From the NCBI GenBank assembly GCA_964483245.1, contig CAZABP010000003.1, positions 146,432 to 210,431 of the forward strand: a DNA stretch of 64,000 nt, in the 5' to 3' direction. The stretch is from CAZABP01 sp964483245. GTDB lineage: Bacteria > Planctomycetota > UBA1135 > UBA2386. Below the pieces are notes generated by a model. It worked only from the letters and a program-made list of their open reading frames with translations. It was not told the origin of the DNA and searched no databases. Below, one piece after another: positions 8,629 to 18,600 of this stretch (its first letter is position 1; each line of letters starts with the position of its first letter). A program made the translations under genes and the position numbers.

Positions 8629-9819
8629 CTAGCGCGTCTTCGCCGGAGGGTGTTGCAGCAGCCAGCGCAGGTAGATCCCGATCGCGCGGCGCTCCTCGAG
8701 CGGGACCTCGGCATAGGCCGGCATGTCCTCCGATCCGATCGTCCCTTCCGGGTCGGCGAGGATGTCGGCGAGCACGTCGACCGGTTGGTCGATCTCGTGC
8801 AGATACGGGGCGTCGAAGTCGGTCTCACCGACATCGCCGTAGGCATGGCAGTCGAGGCACTTGTGCCGGCGCACGGCGAGATACCCCCGCCGCTCGTCCG
8901 CCGTCAGCGCACCGAGCGGATAGTCGAGGCTCTGCTTGGTCGCCGGTTCGTGCAGCAATCCGCGCACGGTCAGCGTGCCGAGGCCGAGCAGCACGACGAC
9001 GGCGAGCAGGCGCGAGCGCGCGAGGCCGAGGCGCCCTTCGACCTGCGGCCACACCACGAGCGCGCCGACGAGCAGCGCCGGGATCACCGCGGTCGCGAGG
9101 ATCTCGAAGCCGCCGCTCGCCAGATGCAGCAACTGATTCAGCCACAGCATGTGCCACTCCGGCACCGGCTCGAAACCGGGATCCCCCGGTTCCGCGACGA
9201 CACCGATCGGCGCACGGAACCACACCGCGCCGAGCAGCAGCAACGCGCCGCCGGCCGTAGCGGCGAATGGCGCGAGACCGGCCCAGGCGAGTCCGCGCCA
9301 ACGCAGCACGACGAATAGAACCAGCAGCAGCGGCAGCAGCGACGCATGCGCGAACCAGAACCGCATCAGCGTCGGTTCGCCGAGCTCGCTGCCGCCGCAC
9401 AGCGCATCGGCGACGACGGTGCCGGCAAGCGGCGCTTGCGCCGCGACGCCGACCCGCACCTGCGTCGCGAACCAGGCCTGCTCGTCGAACGGCAGGAACT
9501 CACCAGTGACGCCGAGCAGGATCACGAACAGCAACAGCCCGAGCCAGGTGCGCAGCGCAGCGGCCCGCACAGGATCCGCCACGCCACGGAACACGTGCGC
9601 CAGCAGCGCGACCAGCGCGAGGGCGATCGACGCGTGCGCCGCCAGGACGTGCAGCGCGCGCAGGAACGCTCCGCCCGGCACCTCCTGCTGCAACATCCGG
9701 ACCGAGTCGTGCGCAAGCGCGGCGCTCGGCGAATAGTGCGCGCCGAGCGCCGCGCCGGAGATCGCGACGAGCGCCAACGCCGCGAGCCAGGCGGCGACCA
9801 ACACGCGGTCCAGCCTCAT
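8629..9819 (-). CDS. cytochrome b with fused C-terminal cytochrome c domain
   Basis: This is a 396-residue membrane subunit of a Rieske/cytochrome b quinol-oxidising complex. The N-terminal half resembles cytochrome b/b6 helices A-D (RALHVLAAH at 54-62, LLAHVFRG at 72-79, FDEQAW at 111-116, RFWFAH at 153-158). The following part resembles subunit IV and carries PEWH at 220-223, where the Qo-site motif is classically PEWY. The C-terminal 100 residues contain a class I haem c site, CLDCH at 321-325, with M(P)AYAE as possible axial Met. The start ATG overlaps the TGA of the upstream Rieske gene, so the two are coupled. The fourth-helix haem partner appears to be Arg173 instead of His (see findings). 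Assignment to the family is good; the electron acceptor is unknown. Confidence 0.85.
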   Translation of the reverse strand: MRLDRVLVAAWLAALALVAISGAALGAHYSPSAALAHDSVRMLQQEVPGGAFLRALHVLAAHASIALALVALLAHVFRGVADPVRAAALRTWLGLLLFVILLGVTGEFLPFDEQAWFATQVRVGVAAQAPLAGTVVADALCGGSELGEPTLMRFWFAHASLLPLLLVLFVVLRWRGLAWAGLAPFAATAGGALLLLGAVWFRAPIGVVAEPGDPGFEPVPEWHMLWLNQLLHLASGGFEILATAVIPALLVGALVVWPQVEGRLGLARSRLLAVVVLLGLGTLTVRGLLHEPATKQSLDYPLGALTADERRGYLAVRRHKCLDCHAYGDVGETDFDAPYLHEIDQPVDVLADILADPEGTIGSEDMPAYAEVPLEERRAIGIYLRWLLQHPPAKTR

Positions 9820-10343
9820 GCGTCGCCGAGCAGCTCCACGATGCCCTGCGGATCCTCCGGGACCGCGATCGGCAGCCGCCGCAGCGGCGCACGCGGTGGC
9901 CCGGCGACGACTTCCCCGGTCCGCGCGAACCGGCCGTCGTGGCACTTGCAGACGAACGGGGCCGCCGCGTCGTCGCCCGGCTCGACCTTGCGCAACGAGA
10001 CCGGGCACTGCAGGTGTGTGCACTCGCCGGACAGCGCGAGGATGCGGGAGTCGGCGTCGCGCGTCAGATACACGGTCTCGGTCACGCTCTGCAGCGCCGG
10101 CCCGACCCGCCGGCGGTAGGCGATCGTGCGCGCCAGGATCCCGTCGCTTGGAACGTCGGCGGCGCGGGCGAGCGGCAGCCGCGCCGGCCGTCCGCCGCTG
10201 CGCGTTGCGAGCGCGGCGCGCAGTGCGACTCCGGCCGCGCCGAGCAAGGGCACGGCGGCGAGCCAGACGGAGATCTGCCTGAAGAACCCGCGCCGCGTGC
10301 TCGGGTCAGGCTGGTGGTCGGAAGTCACGGGGGAGGACGGCAC
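9816..10343 (-). CDS. Rieske iron-sulfur protein of the cytochrome bc complex
   Basis: This 175-residue [2Fe-2S] Rieske subunit passes electrons from quinol at the cytochrome b Qo site to cytochrome c. Cluster ligands are in C108-T-H110 and C132-K-C134-H135, with C113 and C134 placed for the usual disulfide. The second box is CKCHDGRF, where many Rieske proteins have CPCHGS. The N-terminus carries a twin-arginine-like stretch (STRRGFF, residues 15-21) followed by one hydrophobic segment, as expected for a Tat-exported, membrane-anchored Rieske protein. GTG at 10343 is used here; an in-frame GTG five codons later is also possible. It is the first gene of the operon with cytochrome b. Confidence 0.9.
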   Translation of the reverse strand: MPSSPVTSDHQPDPSTRRGFFRQISVWLAAVPLLGAAGVALRAALATRSGGRPARLPLARAADVPSDGILARTIAYRRRVGPALQSVTETVYLTRDADSRILALSGECTHLQCPVSLRKVEPGDDAAAPFVCKCHDGRFARTGEVVAGPPRAPLRRLPIAVPEDPQGIVELLGDA

Positions 10344-10501
10344 GCGATCGATCGGACAGGGAGGTGGTCGCGCGGGGCATGTCCGCGCGCGGAGTCGCAG
10401 ACACTACCGCCCAGGCCCGCGCCCGGAAGCGACCGGCAAGATCACCCGCTTCCCGCCACTGCGCGATTGCGGCAACCTCCGCGCGCCGCACAATCGCGCG
10501 G

Positions 10502-13138
10502 ATGCGGATCGTGCAGGTCGGGATCTGTGCCGCCGTGTTGGCCTTTGCGGCGCCGGCGCAGGAGGTGTACGCGGTCGTCGAGCTGGGTGAGCTGGAGATC
10601 ACGCAGGGACGGCTGGAAGGCAGCTGGCACTGGGCCTGGGATCTGCAGGTCGGCGCGCTGCTGCCGCGCGTGCAGATCGATGGCGATGGGCACGCCGGTT
10701 TCGCGCACGACGCGAGCGGCGGGTTCTGGTCGTGGAACTTCGAGTCGGTGATGCGCGACGGCCGCATCCACGTGCAGCTCCCGGCGGCGCGCGATGTCAC
10801 CGGCACGCTGTTCCTGCCGGACGACGACTGGAAGGCGTTGCGGCCAGTGCGGTTCAAGATCCAGGCGGCGAAGTTCGCCGCCGCCAACCGATCCGATTAC
10901 CTCGACGCGGAGCGGCTGCGCTATCTGAGCCTGTTGCAGCGCGGGCTGCCGGGCGGCGCGTGGTTCCGCCATCGGCTGCACGAGATCGACCGTGAGCTGG
11001 GCGTCGAGCGGCCGTTCGTCGAAGGGACCTGGGCGCGGCGCAACGAGATCGACGAGTTCGCGGAAGCGATCGAGCTGTTCGGTGGCGGGCGTGCGATCGC
11101 CGAGAACCTGCAGCTCGACCGTGCGCTCGCCGACGCCGGCGCCGAAGGTGCCGACGTCGACGTCACGTCGATCGAAGGGATCAAGATCAAGCCGATCGAC
11201 TGGACGCAGCATCTCGGCAACGAGGCGCCGGCGCTCGATCCGCTGGCGGCGCTGATCCCGCACGACCAGCACGCGGTGTTCCTGCCGAGTGCCTCGGCGG
11301 CGCAGCGCGTGATCGAGGAGGTCGAGCGGCGCGGGACCGCGGTCGCGTTCGTGATGGGGATGCCGCGCGCCGAGGAGCACGCGCTGCTGCAGCGCTACGA
11401 GCGCCAGCTCGGCGTCGAGCTGCGCGCGCTGGTGGCGCTGGGCGACCTGGTCGGCTCGCTGGCGCTTACCGGGTCGGACTTCGAGTTCCGGATGGGGACC
11501 GACGTGGCGCTGCTGCTGTCGAGTCCGCGTCCGGCGGAGCTGCGCGAGCAGTTGCAGCAGGCGGGCGTCGAGCTGCACGAGCTCGGTGGCACGTTCGTGT
11601 TGACCAACTCGAAGGCCCAGCTCGCGCGGTTGCGCGACGTCGCCGCGGGCAAGCTCGCGGCGTTGGCGAAGGAGCCGGAGTTCCGCTTCTTCCGCCTGCG
11701 CTACCCGCTCGGAGCGAAGGACGAGACCGCGTTCGCCGTGCTCTCGGACGCGACGATCCGGCGTTGGTGCGACCCGCAGTGGCGGATCGCGAGTGCGCGC
11801 CGCGTGCGCGCGGCGGCGCTGCTCGGCGAGCTGACGGCGCGGCATGCCGCCGATCTCGCGCAGCCGGCCGTTGCGCGGCGCGCGCTGCCTGCCGAGGAGG
11901 CATTCGCTGGCCTCGGTACGCTACGCCTCGATGGCGGCGGCGTGCACTCCGAGCGCTATGGCACGCTGACGTTCCTGACGCCGATCGTCGACCTCAACGT
12001 CACGCGCGCCTCGGCCGCCGAGGCGGATGCCTACCGTCGCTGGCGCGAGGGGTACGAGCGCAACTGGTCCGGTGTGTTCGATCCGATCGCAGTGCAGTGC
12101 ACGATGCAGGCCGGACGCGTCACGACCGACGTCACGGTCATGCCGCTGATCCTCGGCAGTGAATACAACTGGCTGCGCCAGCTGACGCGGACGGCGAAGC
12201 TGTCGGCGCGCCCGCTCGAGCTGGCCGAACCGCTGGCCCAGCTCGCATTCGCGATCGAGCCGAAGTCGAACCCGATGCGGATGGTGCTCGGCTTCGCCGG
12301 CGGGCTCGGCCGCGAGCTCGGCGCCGACCCGTTCGGTTGGATGGGACAGACCGTCGCGATCTATGCCGATCAGGATCCGTTCTGGGCCGAGCTCGCGCAG
12401 GCGAAGGACCGCGAAGAGTTCTTCGAGCAGAACTGGCACCGGCTCCCGCTCGGGCTCGTCGTCGAAGTCGACTCCGCGCTGAAGGCGACCGCGTTCCTCG
12501 CCGGGTTGCGCGCGTACGTGCAGGACACCGCGCCCGGGATGACGCAGTGGCAGAGCATCGATCACGCCGGCGGGACGTACGTCCGTGTCTCGCCGTCGCC
12601 GGAGGCAGCCGCGGAGCTCAGCGAGTTCGAGCGGCGCGCGACGTTCAGCTACACCGTGTCCGGGCGGCGGATCCTCGTCGCGCTGAACGAGAACCTGGTC
12701 AGGCAGGCGCTCGAGCGCGGCAACAAAGCGCCGGATCCCGCGCCCGTGCCGCCTGGCGAGCACGCCTGGCTGCGGGTCGGCGCGCTGGCGTTCGATGCCG
12801 TCGAGGCGTTGATCGGCGGCGAACTGCGCACCGGGATGCAGGTCCTGGCCTGGCGCAACCTGCCGATCCTCGAGGAGTGGGCGCGGAAGTTCCCCGGGCA
12901 GGACCCGGTCACCGTGCATGAGCGGCTGTTCGGCGTGCGGCTGGTCTGTCCTGGTGGCGGGCAGTACCTGCAGCAGCGCGAAGACGGGATGCTCGCGTCG
13001 TCGGTGTTCGGTCACCCAGCGGCCCCGCGCACCGGCCCGGCCTGGCCGCCGGGCTGGCGGGGGATCACCGGCGCCGACTTCGGCCTGACGTTCGAGCAGG
13101 ACGGTCTGCGCGCGCGCGCGGAGGTGCGCTCGAAGTGA
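10502..13138 (+). CDS. large secreted protein of unrecognised family
   Basis: This 878-residue protein begins with a clear signal peptide (MRIVQVGICAAVLAFAAPAQ). I do not recognise the family. The N-terminal 100 residues look beta-rich (LGELEITQGRLEGSWHWAWDL and following). The rest is mixed alpha/beta, with a DPLAALIPHDQHAVFLPS segment around residue 245 and an internal LTGSDFEFRMGTDVALLLSS stretch. The layout recalls large exported hypothetical proteins common in planctomycetes, but this is an impression only. No metal, protease or transmembrane signature was seen. The TGA overlaps the GTG of dinB by 4 bases, so an exported protein and a translesion polymerase are translated together. The ATG at 10502 is the first that places the signal sequence at the N-terminus. 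Confidence 0.7.
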   Translation: MRIVQVGICAAVLAFAAPAQEVYAVVELGELEITQGRLEGSWHWAWDLQVGALLPRVQIDGDGHAGFAHDASGGFWSWNFESVMRDGRIHVQLPAARDVTGTLFLPDDDWKALRPVRFKIQAAKFAAANRSDYLDAERLRYLSLLQRGLPGGAWFRHRLHEIDRELGVERPFVEGTWARRNEIDEFAEAIELFGGGRAIAENLQLDRALADAGAEGADVDVTSIEGIKIKPIDWTQHLGNEAPALDPLAALIPHDQHAVFLPSASAAQRVIEEVERRGTAVAFVMGMPRAEEHALLQRYERQLGVELRALVALGDLVGSLALTGSDFEFRMGTDVALLLSSPRPAELREQLQQAGVELHELGGTFVLTNSKAQLARLRDVAAGKLAALAKEPEFRFFRLRYPLGAKDETAFAVLSDATIRRWCDPQWRIASARRVRAAALLGELTARHAADLAQPAVARRALPAEEAFAGLGTLRLDGGGVHSERYGTLTFLTPIVDLNVTRASAAEADAYRRWREGYERNWSGVFDPIAVQCTMQAGRVTTDVTVMPLILGSEYNWLRQLTRTAKLSARPLELAEPLAQLAFAIEPKSNPMRMVLGFAGGLGRELGADPFGWMGQTVAIYADQDPFWAELAQAKDREEFFEQNWHRLPLGLVVEVDSALKATAFLAGLRAYVQDTAPGMTQWQSIDHAGGTYVRVSPSPEAAAELSEFERRATFSYTVSGRRILVALNENLVRQALERGNKAPDPAPVPPGEHAWLRVGALAFDAVEALIGGELRTGMQVLAWRNLPILEEWARKFPGQDPVTVHERLFGVRLVCPGGGQYLQQREDGMLASSVFGHPAAPRTGPAWPPGWRGITGADFGLTFEQDGLRARAEVRSK

Positions 13139-14286
13139 CCGCGGTGCGGACGATCCTGCACGCCGACATGGACGCGTTCTATGCGGCGATCGAGCAGCGC
13201 GACCGGCCGGAGCTGCAAGGCAAGCCGGTCATCGTCGGCGGGCGTGGCCCGCGCAGCGTCGTTTCGACCGCGAGCTATGAGGCGCGGAAGTCCGGCGTGC
13301 ACTCGGCGATGCCGTCGGTCGAGGCGGAGCGCCGGTGTCCGCAGGGGATCTGGGTGGAGCCGCGGATGCGGCACTACGCGCAGGTCTCCGAGCAGATCCA
13401 CGCGGTGTTCGAGTCGTTCACGCCAGTCGTCGAGCCGCTGTCGCTGGACGAAGCGTTCCTGGACGTGACCGGCAGCCTCGCGCTGTTCGGCGATGGGGCA
13501 ACGGTGGCCGCGAAGTTGAAACGGCAGGTCTGGTTGAAGACCGGGCTGACGGTGTCGGTCGGCGTCGCGGCCTGCAAGTTCGTCGCGAAGGTGGCATCCG
13601 ATCTGCGCAAGCCGGACGGACTCGTCGTGGTGCCGCCGGGGGAGGAGGCGGAGTTCCTGGCGCCGCTGCCGGTGCGGTTCCTATGGGGTGCGGGGCGCGT
13701 CACGCAGCAGCAGCTCGCGCGGTTCGGGCTGGCGACGATCGGCGACGTGCAGCGACTGGCGCCGGCGGAGCTGGTCGCGATGCTCGGCCAGGCGGCCGGG
13801 GAGCACTTCGCGGCGCTCGCGCGCGGAATCGATCCGCGGCCGGTCGAGCCGGAGCACGATCCGCGCTCGCTCGGGCACGAGATGACGTTCCTGACCGATC
13901 TGCAGGACGCGGTCGCCGTGCAGCGCGTGTTGTTGGAGCTGGCCGAGAAGGTCGGACGCCGGCTGCGCCGCGCCGGTCTGCGCGCGTCGACGGTGCGGTT
14001 GAAGCTGCGCGCGCCGGACTTCTCGACCTGGACACGCCAGCAGAAGATCGACGCGACCGATCGCGATCTCGATCTGCACGCCGCGGCCTGCGAGCTGCTG
14101 CAGCGCGTGTGGCAGCCGGGGCAGCCGGTGCGCCTGCTCGGCGTCACGGCGGCGGACCTGACCGCAGGGTCCGCAGGACAGCGCGGGCTGTTCCGCGACG
14201 ACGCGCGCCAGGATCAGGTGCTGCGTGCGTTGGACTCGATCCGCGACCGGTTCGGCGAGGACGCGATCGGACACGGTGCGCAGTAG
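13135..14286 (+). CDS. dinB: DNA polymerase IV (Y-family translesion polymerase)
   Basis: This 383-residue Y-family polymerase extends primers past DNA lesions with low fidelity in the cytoplasm. Catalytic residues are visible: ILHADMDAFYAAIE at residues 7-20 (the DMD metal ligand) and PLSLDEAFLDVTG near 101-113 (the SLDE acidic pair). VSTASYEARKSG, VGVAACKFVAKVASDLRKPDG and the little-finger region follow at normal spacing. Length is typical for DinB. Translation starts at a GTG overlapping the stop of the previous gene. No LexA-type box was evident upstream, and the coupling suggests expression with the secreted protein gene. A C-terminal beta-clamp motif was not clearly identified. Confidence 0.93.
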   Translation: MTAVRTILHADMDAFYAAIEQRDRPELQGKPVIVGGRGPRSVVSTASYEARKSGVHSAMPSVEAERRCPQGIWVEPRMRHYAQVSEQIHAVFESFTPVVEPLSLDEAFLDVTGSLALFGDGATVAAKLKRQVWLKTGLTVSVGVAACKFVAKVASDLRKPDGLVVVPPGEEAEFLAPLPVRFLWGAGRVTQQQLARFGLATIGDVQRLAPAELVAMLGQAAGEHFAALARGIDPRPVEPEHDPRSLGHEMTFLTDLQDAVAVQRVLLELAEKVGRRLRRAGLRASTVRLKLRAPDFSTWTRQQKIDATDRDLDLHAAACELLQRVWQPGQPVRLLGVTAADLTAGSAGQRGLFRDDARQDQVLRALDSIRDRFGEDAIGHGAQ

Positions 14287-14367
14287 CGCAGCCGCTGCCG
14301 TTCGGCGCGGTACGTATGGATGGCGCGGTTCGAGGCTACGGCCGGCCGCGTTGCGCGAGCTCCGGAA

Positions 14368-14994
14368 TCAGTGGCAGACGCCCTTGGGCATCCCTGCGTC
14401 GCGCTGCACGTCGAACGGGATGCTGTTCGCTTCGCACAGCTCGCGGGCCAGACCGAGGAAGCGGCAGTGCGTCCCGTCGCCGACCACGTCCGACTCGATG
14501 TGGCGGAACCCATCGCGCATCGCCGCCAGGGCATCCGGTGGGAGCACGCGCTTGGCGAGCGGGAACAGGATCTCGTTCTCCTTGGCGATGTGCTCGCGCA
14601 GGAACGTGATGTAGGCCTGTGCGTCGCCGGCCAGCGCCGTGCCCGCCAGCGCCGCGACGTCGGCATGGATCCGGCGCACGAGCTGGCGTCCGTGCTCGTG
14701 CTCGTGGCGCATGACCCCGACCGGACCCTGCTGCTCCGGCAGCCCGTTCCGCGCCAGCGCCGGGAACAGGACGTCCTCTTCCTTGCCGTGGTGGCACGTG
14801 TCGACGAACGTCGTCAGGAAGTCGAGCGTGCTGCGCCAGAACTCCGGTCGCACCGGGTCGGCCGCGCGCAGCGCGCGCACCTCCTGCTGGATCGTCTCCA
14901 GCACGGCGAGGATCACCTGATGCTCCTGGACGAGAACGTCGACCGGGTGCTCGCGCGGACCGCAGCCGCAGGAGCCGGAGTGGGCGGGTTGCAT
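14368..14994 (-). CDS. hemerythrin-domain protein
   Basis: This 208-residue soluble protein has a four-helix hemerythrin-like fold. The putative di-iron ligands are spread as in the family: H in VQEHQVI (about residue 25), CHHGKEEDVLFP (about 67-78), RHEHEHGR (about 95-102) and FLREHIAKENEILFP (about 130-144). A Cys-rich start (GSCGCGP, residues 7-13) precedes the domain and a second Cys occurs near the C-terminus. Hemerythrins of this kind bind oxygen or nitric oxide or help repair iron-sulfur centres; which applies here is not visible. It stands alone on the minus strand between dinB and a divergent phosphatase-like lipoprotein. Confidence 0.85.
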   Translation of the reverse strand: MQPAHSGSCGCGPREHPVDVLVQEHQVILAVLETIQQEVRALRAADPVRPEFWRSTLDFLTTFVDTCHHGKEEDVLFPALARNGLPEQQGPVGVMRHEHEHGRQLVRRIHADVAALAGTALAGDAQAYITFLREHIAKENEILFPLAKRVLPPDALAAMRDGFRHIESDVVGDGTHCRFLGLARELCEANSIPFDVQRDAGMPKGVCH

Positions 14995-15059
14995 GGCCGA
15001 AAAAACGGCGCCGCGGGGTGGTTCTTTCGGGGAACTCCGCCTTTGCTGGAAGCCGGGTC

Positions 15060-15590
15060 ATGAAGCTCTTCCTCACGTCATCGTTCCTGCTGCTGGTGTC
15101 CGGTCTCGGTGGTTGCGCGACCGCCTCACCGGACGTCCCGCCCGAACGGGTCGCGGCACTCGGACTCCCGAACTACCTGGCGCCGACCGATGCCGTCGTC
15201 GTCACCGGGCAGTTCAGCGAGCCGCAGCTCCGCGAGCTGGCCAGGCTCGGCCCGATCCGGATCATCAACCTGCGCGCCGCCGACGAGCCGGGCAGCGACT
15301 GGGAACCGGTGCTGACCAAGGAGCTCGGTCTGACCTATGTCCATCTCCCGATTGCCGGCGAAACCGATCTGACCGAAGCGAACGCGCGGCGCTTCGCCGA
15401 CATCCTCGACGAGCGGCCCGCCGGCACGCTCGATCTCGTGCACTGCAGCTCGGGCAACCGGGTCGGCGCGTTGTTCGCGCTGAAGCAGTTCTACGTCGAC
15501 GGTGCCAGCGCCGACGAAGCACTGGCGTTCGGCAAGCAGGCCGGCATGACGCGACTCGAGCCTGCGGTCGCGAAGAAGCTCTCCCGCTGA
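15060..15590 (+). CDS. phosphatase-like lipoprotein (BLH/DUF442-type)
   Basis: This 176-residue lipoprotein has a signal sequence ending in the lipobox LGGC (Cys about residue 19). The mature part resembles the beta-lactamase-hydrolase-like phosphatase family (DUF442), a tyrosine-phosphatase-like fold. TGQFSEPQLRELARLGPIRIINLR is the family's opening strand-helix pair. The HCSSGNRVGAL loop near residue 129 carries the Cys and Arg of a CX4R phosphate-binding site. ATG 15060 is chosen because it places the signal peptide at the N-terminus; a longer ORF from 15018 adds a non-hydrophobic leader. It is divergent from the hemerythrin gene. Substrate unknown. Confidence 0.75.
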   Translation: MKLFLTSSFLLLVSGLGGCATASPDVPPERVAALGLPNYLAPTDAVVVTGQFSEPQLRELARLGPIRIINLRAADEPGSDWEPVLTKELGLTYVHLPIAGETDLTEANARRFADILDERPAGTLDLVHCSSGNRVGALFALKQFYVDGASADEALAFGKQAGMTRLEPAVAKKLSR

Positions 15591-15636
15591 GCGGCACCCG
15601 CCATCGCCGGGATGCGGGCGGCCGCTGCGGTGCGCG

Positions 15637-18600
15637 TCAGCGGATCACCGGCTTGCGCGCGAGCAGCTCGTTGAAGCGTGGCAGCTCTTCGGCGACGAGC
15701 TGGCGGAGCTTGCTGAGTTGCTCGTCGATCGCGGTCACGAGTTCGTGGCCGACGGCGATGGCCTGGTCGGTGGGCCGGTAGTCGCCGCTGGCGACGGTCG
15801 AGGCGAGCGCGCTGAGGCGGTTGTTGAGGCGGATCGGGAAGTTGAGCGGGTCCTGGCTGCTCTGGTTCTTGGTCTGGTAGAGCGCCTCTTCGACGTCGGT
15901 CAGGCCGCGCTCGAGGGCCTTCGCGGTGTCGACGATCGACGTGCCGTCCTCTTCGCCGGCCGCCTTGGTGCGCGCGTCGGCGACCTGCTTGCGGACGTCG
16001 CGGATCTGCTGGATCCCGCGATGTGTCTCGCTGAGCTTGTCGCGAAGCTCGAGCAGGAACGACTCCTGCGCCAAGAGGTCCTCGTCGGTCGCGGAGCTGC
16101 GCGGATCCTTCTGCAGCGTGAATGGGATCTCCCGCTCCTCGCCGCACGCCGACAGCAGGGCGGTATACCGGCCGGGGGCCAGCAGCGGCCCGTTCGTGCC
16201 ACCGCCCCACAGCACCATGCCCGCAATGCTGACCGCATCGGCGTGCCGCAGATCGAAGCGGAACGTGTTGGCACCCTGCGTCACGCGCAGCCGGTCCTCG
16301 CCGGCCTCGCGGTCCGGCTTGGTCGAGAAGCGCCGCAACACTTCGCCGTCACGCCCGCGGATCTCGATCGTGACGAGCTCCTCCCTTGGGTCGTCACGCA
16401 ACCAGAACCGCAGCGGCACGCCGCCGGGTGGATTCGCCCCCCGCGTCATCGCCCCACGCCGGCGCCCGCCGCCACCGCCGCCGCCGCGCAGCCGCAGCAC
16501 CGGCTCCGGTGCCAACACCTGCAGCTTCGCGTGCGCATCCAGCTCCGGTGCATGGCGCAACGGCCGCAGATCGTCGAGCACCCAGAACGACCGCCCTTGC
16601 GTCGCCGCGATCAGGTCCCCCTGTTCGACCTTCAGATCGGTGATCGGCACGACCGGCAGCTCGAGCTGCAGCGGGCGCCAGCTCGCGCCGTCGTCGAACG
16701 AGACCTGGACGCCGCGCTCCGTCCCGGCATACAGCAGCCCGGCGCGCACCGGATCGGCCCGCACGACGCGCGTGAAGTGATCGCGCGCGATCCCCGCATC
16801 GATCCGCCGCCACTGCTTGCCGAAGTCCGCCGTCGCGAACAGGTATGGCGCAAAGTCATCCGACTTGTAGCAGGTCGCCGCGACGTACAGCCCGCCGGCG
16901 TGCTTGGGGTGCGCTTCGATCGAGTTGATCATCGCGTGGCGCGGCAGCTCCGGCGGCGTGACGTCCTGCCAGCGCTTGCCGCCGTCCTGGCTGACGTGCA
17001 GCAGCCCGTCGTCCGACCCGCACCACAACACGCCCGCCTGCACGGGCGACTCGCACGCGGCGAAGATCGTCGCGTAGTACTCCACACCGGTGTTGTCCTT
17101 GGTGATCGGCCCGCCACTGGGGCCGAGGGTCTTCGGATCCGCGCGTGTCAGGTCCGGGCTGATCGGTTGCCAGCTCTGCCCCTCGTTCGTCGTCACGAAC
17201 AACACGTTGCCGGCCGTGTAGAGCCGCTGCGGATCGTGCGGCGAGAAGAAGATCGGGAAGTTCCACTGGAACCGGTACTTCAGATCCCCGGCGCCATACC
17301 CCATCGGATTGTCCGGCCACACGTTGATCGTGCGGCGCTCGCCGGTGGCGTGATCGATCCGCTGCAGGTAGCCACCGTACGACCCGCCATACACGACGTC
17401 CGGGTTGCGTGGATCGACCGCGATGTGGCCGCTCTCCCCGCCCGCGGTCGGCTCCCAATCGCGCTCCCCGATCCCGAACGACTCGCCGCGGGAACGGATC
17501 CGCACCGTCGAGTTGTCCTGCTGCGCGCCGTAGATCCGGTACGGGAACGCGCGGTCGGTCGTGACGCGATAGAACTGCGCCGTCGGTTGATTGTCCTGCG
17601 CGCTCCACGTGCGGCCGCCGTCGTAGCTGACGTTCGCGCCGCCGTCGTTGCTCTCGATCATCCGCTGCGGATCGGCCGGATCGATCCACAGGTCGTGGTT
17701 GTCGCCGTGCGGCGTGCCGATCCGTTCGAACGTCCGCCCGCCGTCCTTGCTGCGGTGGAAGCCGACGTTCAACACGTACACCACATCCACATCGAGCGGA
17801 TCGCAGTAGATCCGCGTGTAGTACCAGGCACGCTGCCGCAGATCCCGGTCGGAGTTGACCTTCGACCAGGTCGCACCGGCGTCGCGGCTGGTGAACACGC
17901 CGCCCTCTGCGGCCTCGACGATCGCATACAGGCGGTCCGGATCGCGCGGCGACACGGCGATCCCGCTGATCCCCAGGGGAGGCTTTGGCAGCCCTTCGTT
18001 CCCGGTCAGCTCGGTCCAGGTCTCGCCACTGTCGGTGCTCTTCCAGATCCCGGAGCCATCGCCGCCACTCTCGAGGCTGTGCGGCGTGCGGCGCACGCGC
18101 CAGGTCGTCGCGTACAGGATCCGCGGATTGGTCGGGTCGAGGATCAGATCGACGGCGCCGGCGTCCGCGTTGGCGAACAGCGTCTTGCACCAGCTCTTGC
18201 CTCCGTCGGTGCTCTTGAACACGCCGCGCTCTTCGTTCGGGCCGAACAGGTGTCCGAGCGCGGCGACCCAGACGGTGTCCGGATCGGTCGGGTGCACGCG
18301 GATCCGCGGCACGTGGCGCGTGTCGGCGAGTCCGATGTGCGCCCACGTGCGACCGGCATCGGTCGAGCGCCACACCCCGTCGCCATGCGAGACGTTGCCG
18401 CGCACGGTCTTCTCGCCGCCGCCGACGTAGACGACGTTGGGGTCCGACGGCGCGACGGCCACCGCGCCGATCGAACCGCCGAACGATCCATCGGACATGT
18501 TGGCCCAGCTGCGTCCGCCGTCAGTCGTCTTCCAGACCCCGCCGCCGGTGGCGCCGAACCAGTAGGTGTCGCGGTCGCCCGGCACGCCGCAGACGGCGGC

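Noticed and set aside
14320..14367. GGTTCGAGGCT resembling a tRNA T-loop
   Set aside because: No acceptor stem or anticodon arm could be arranged around it.
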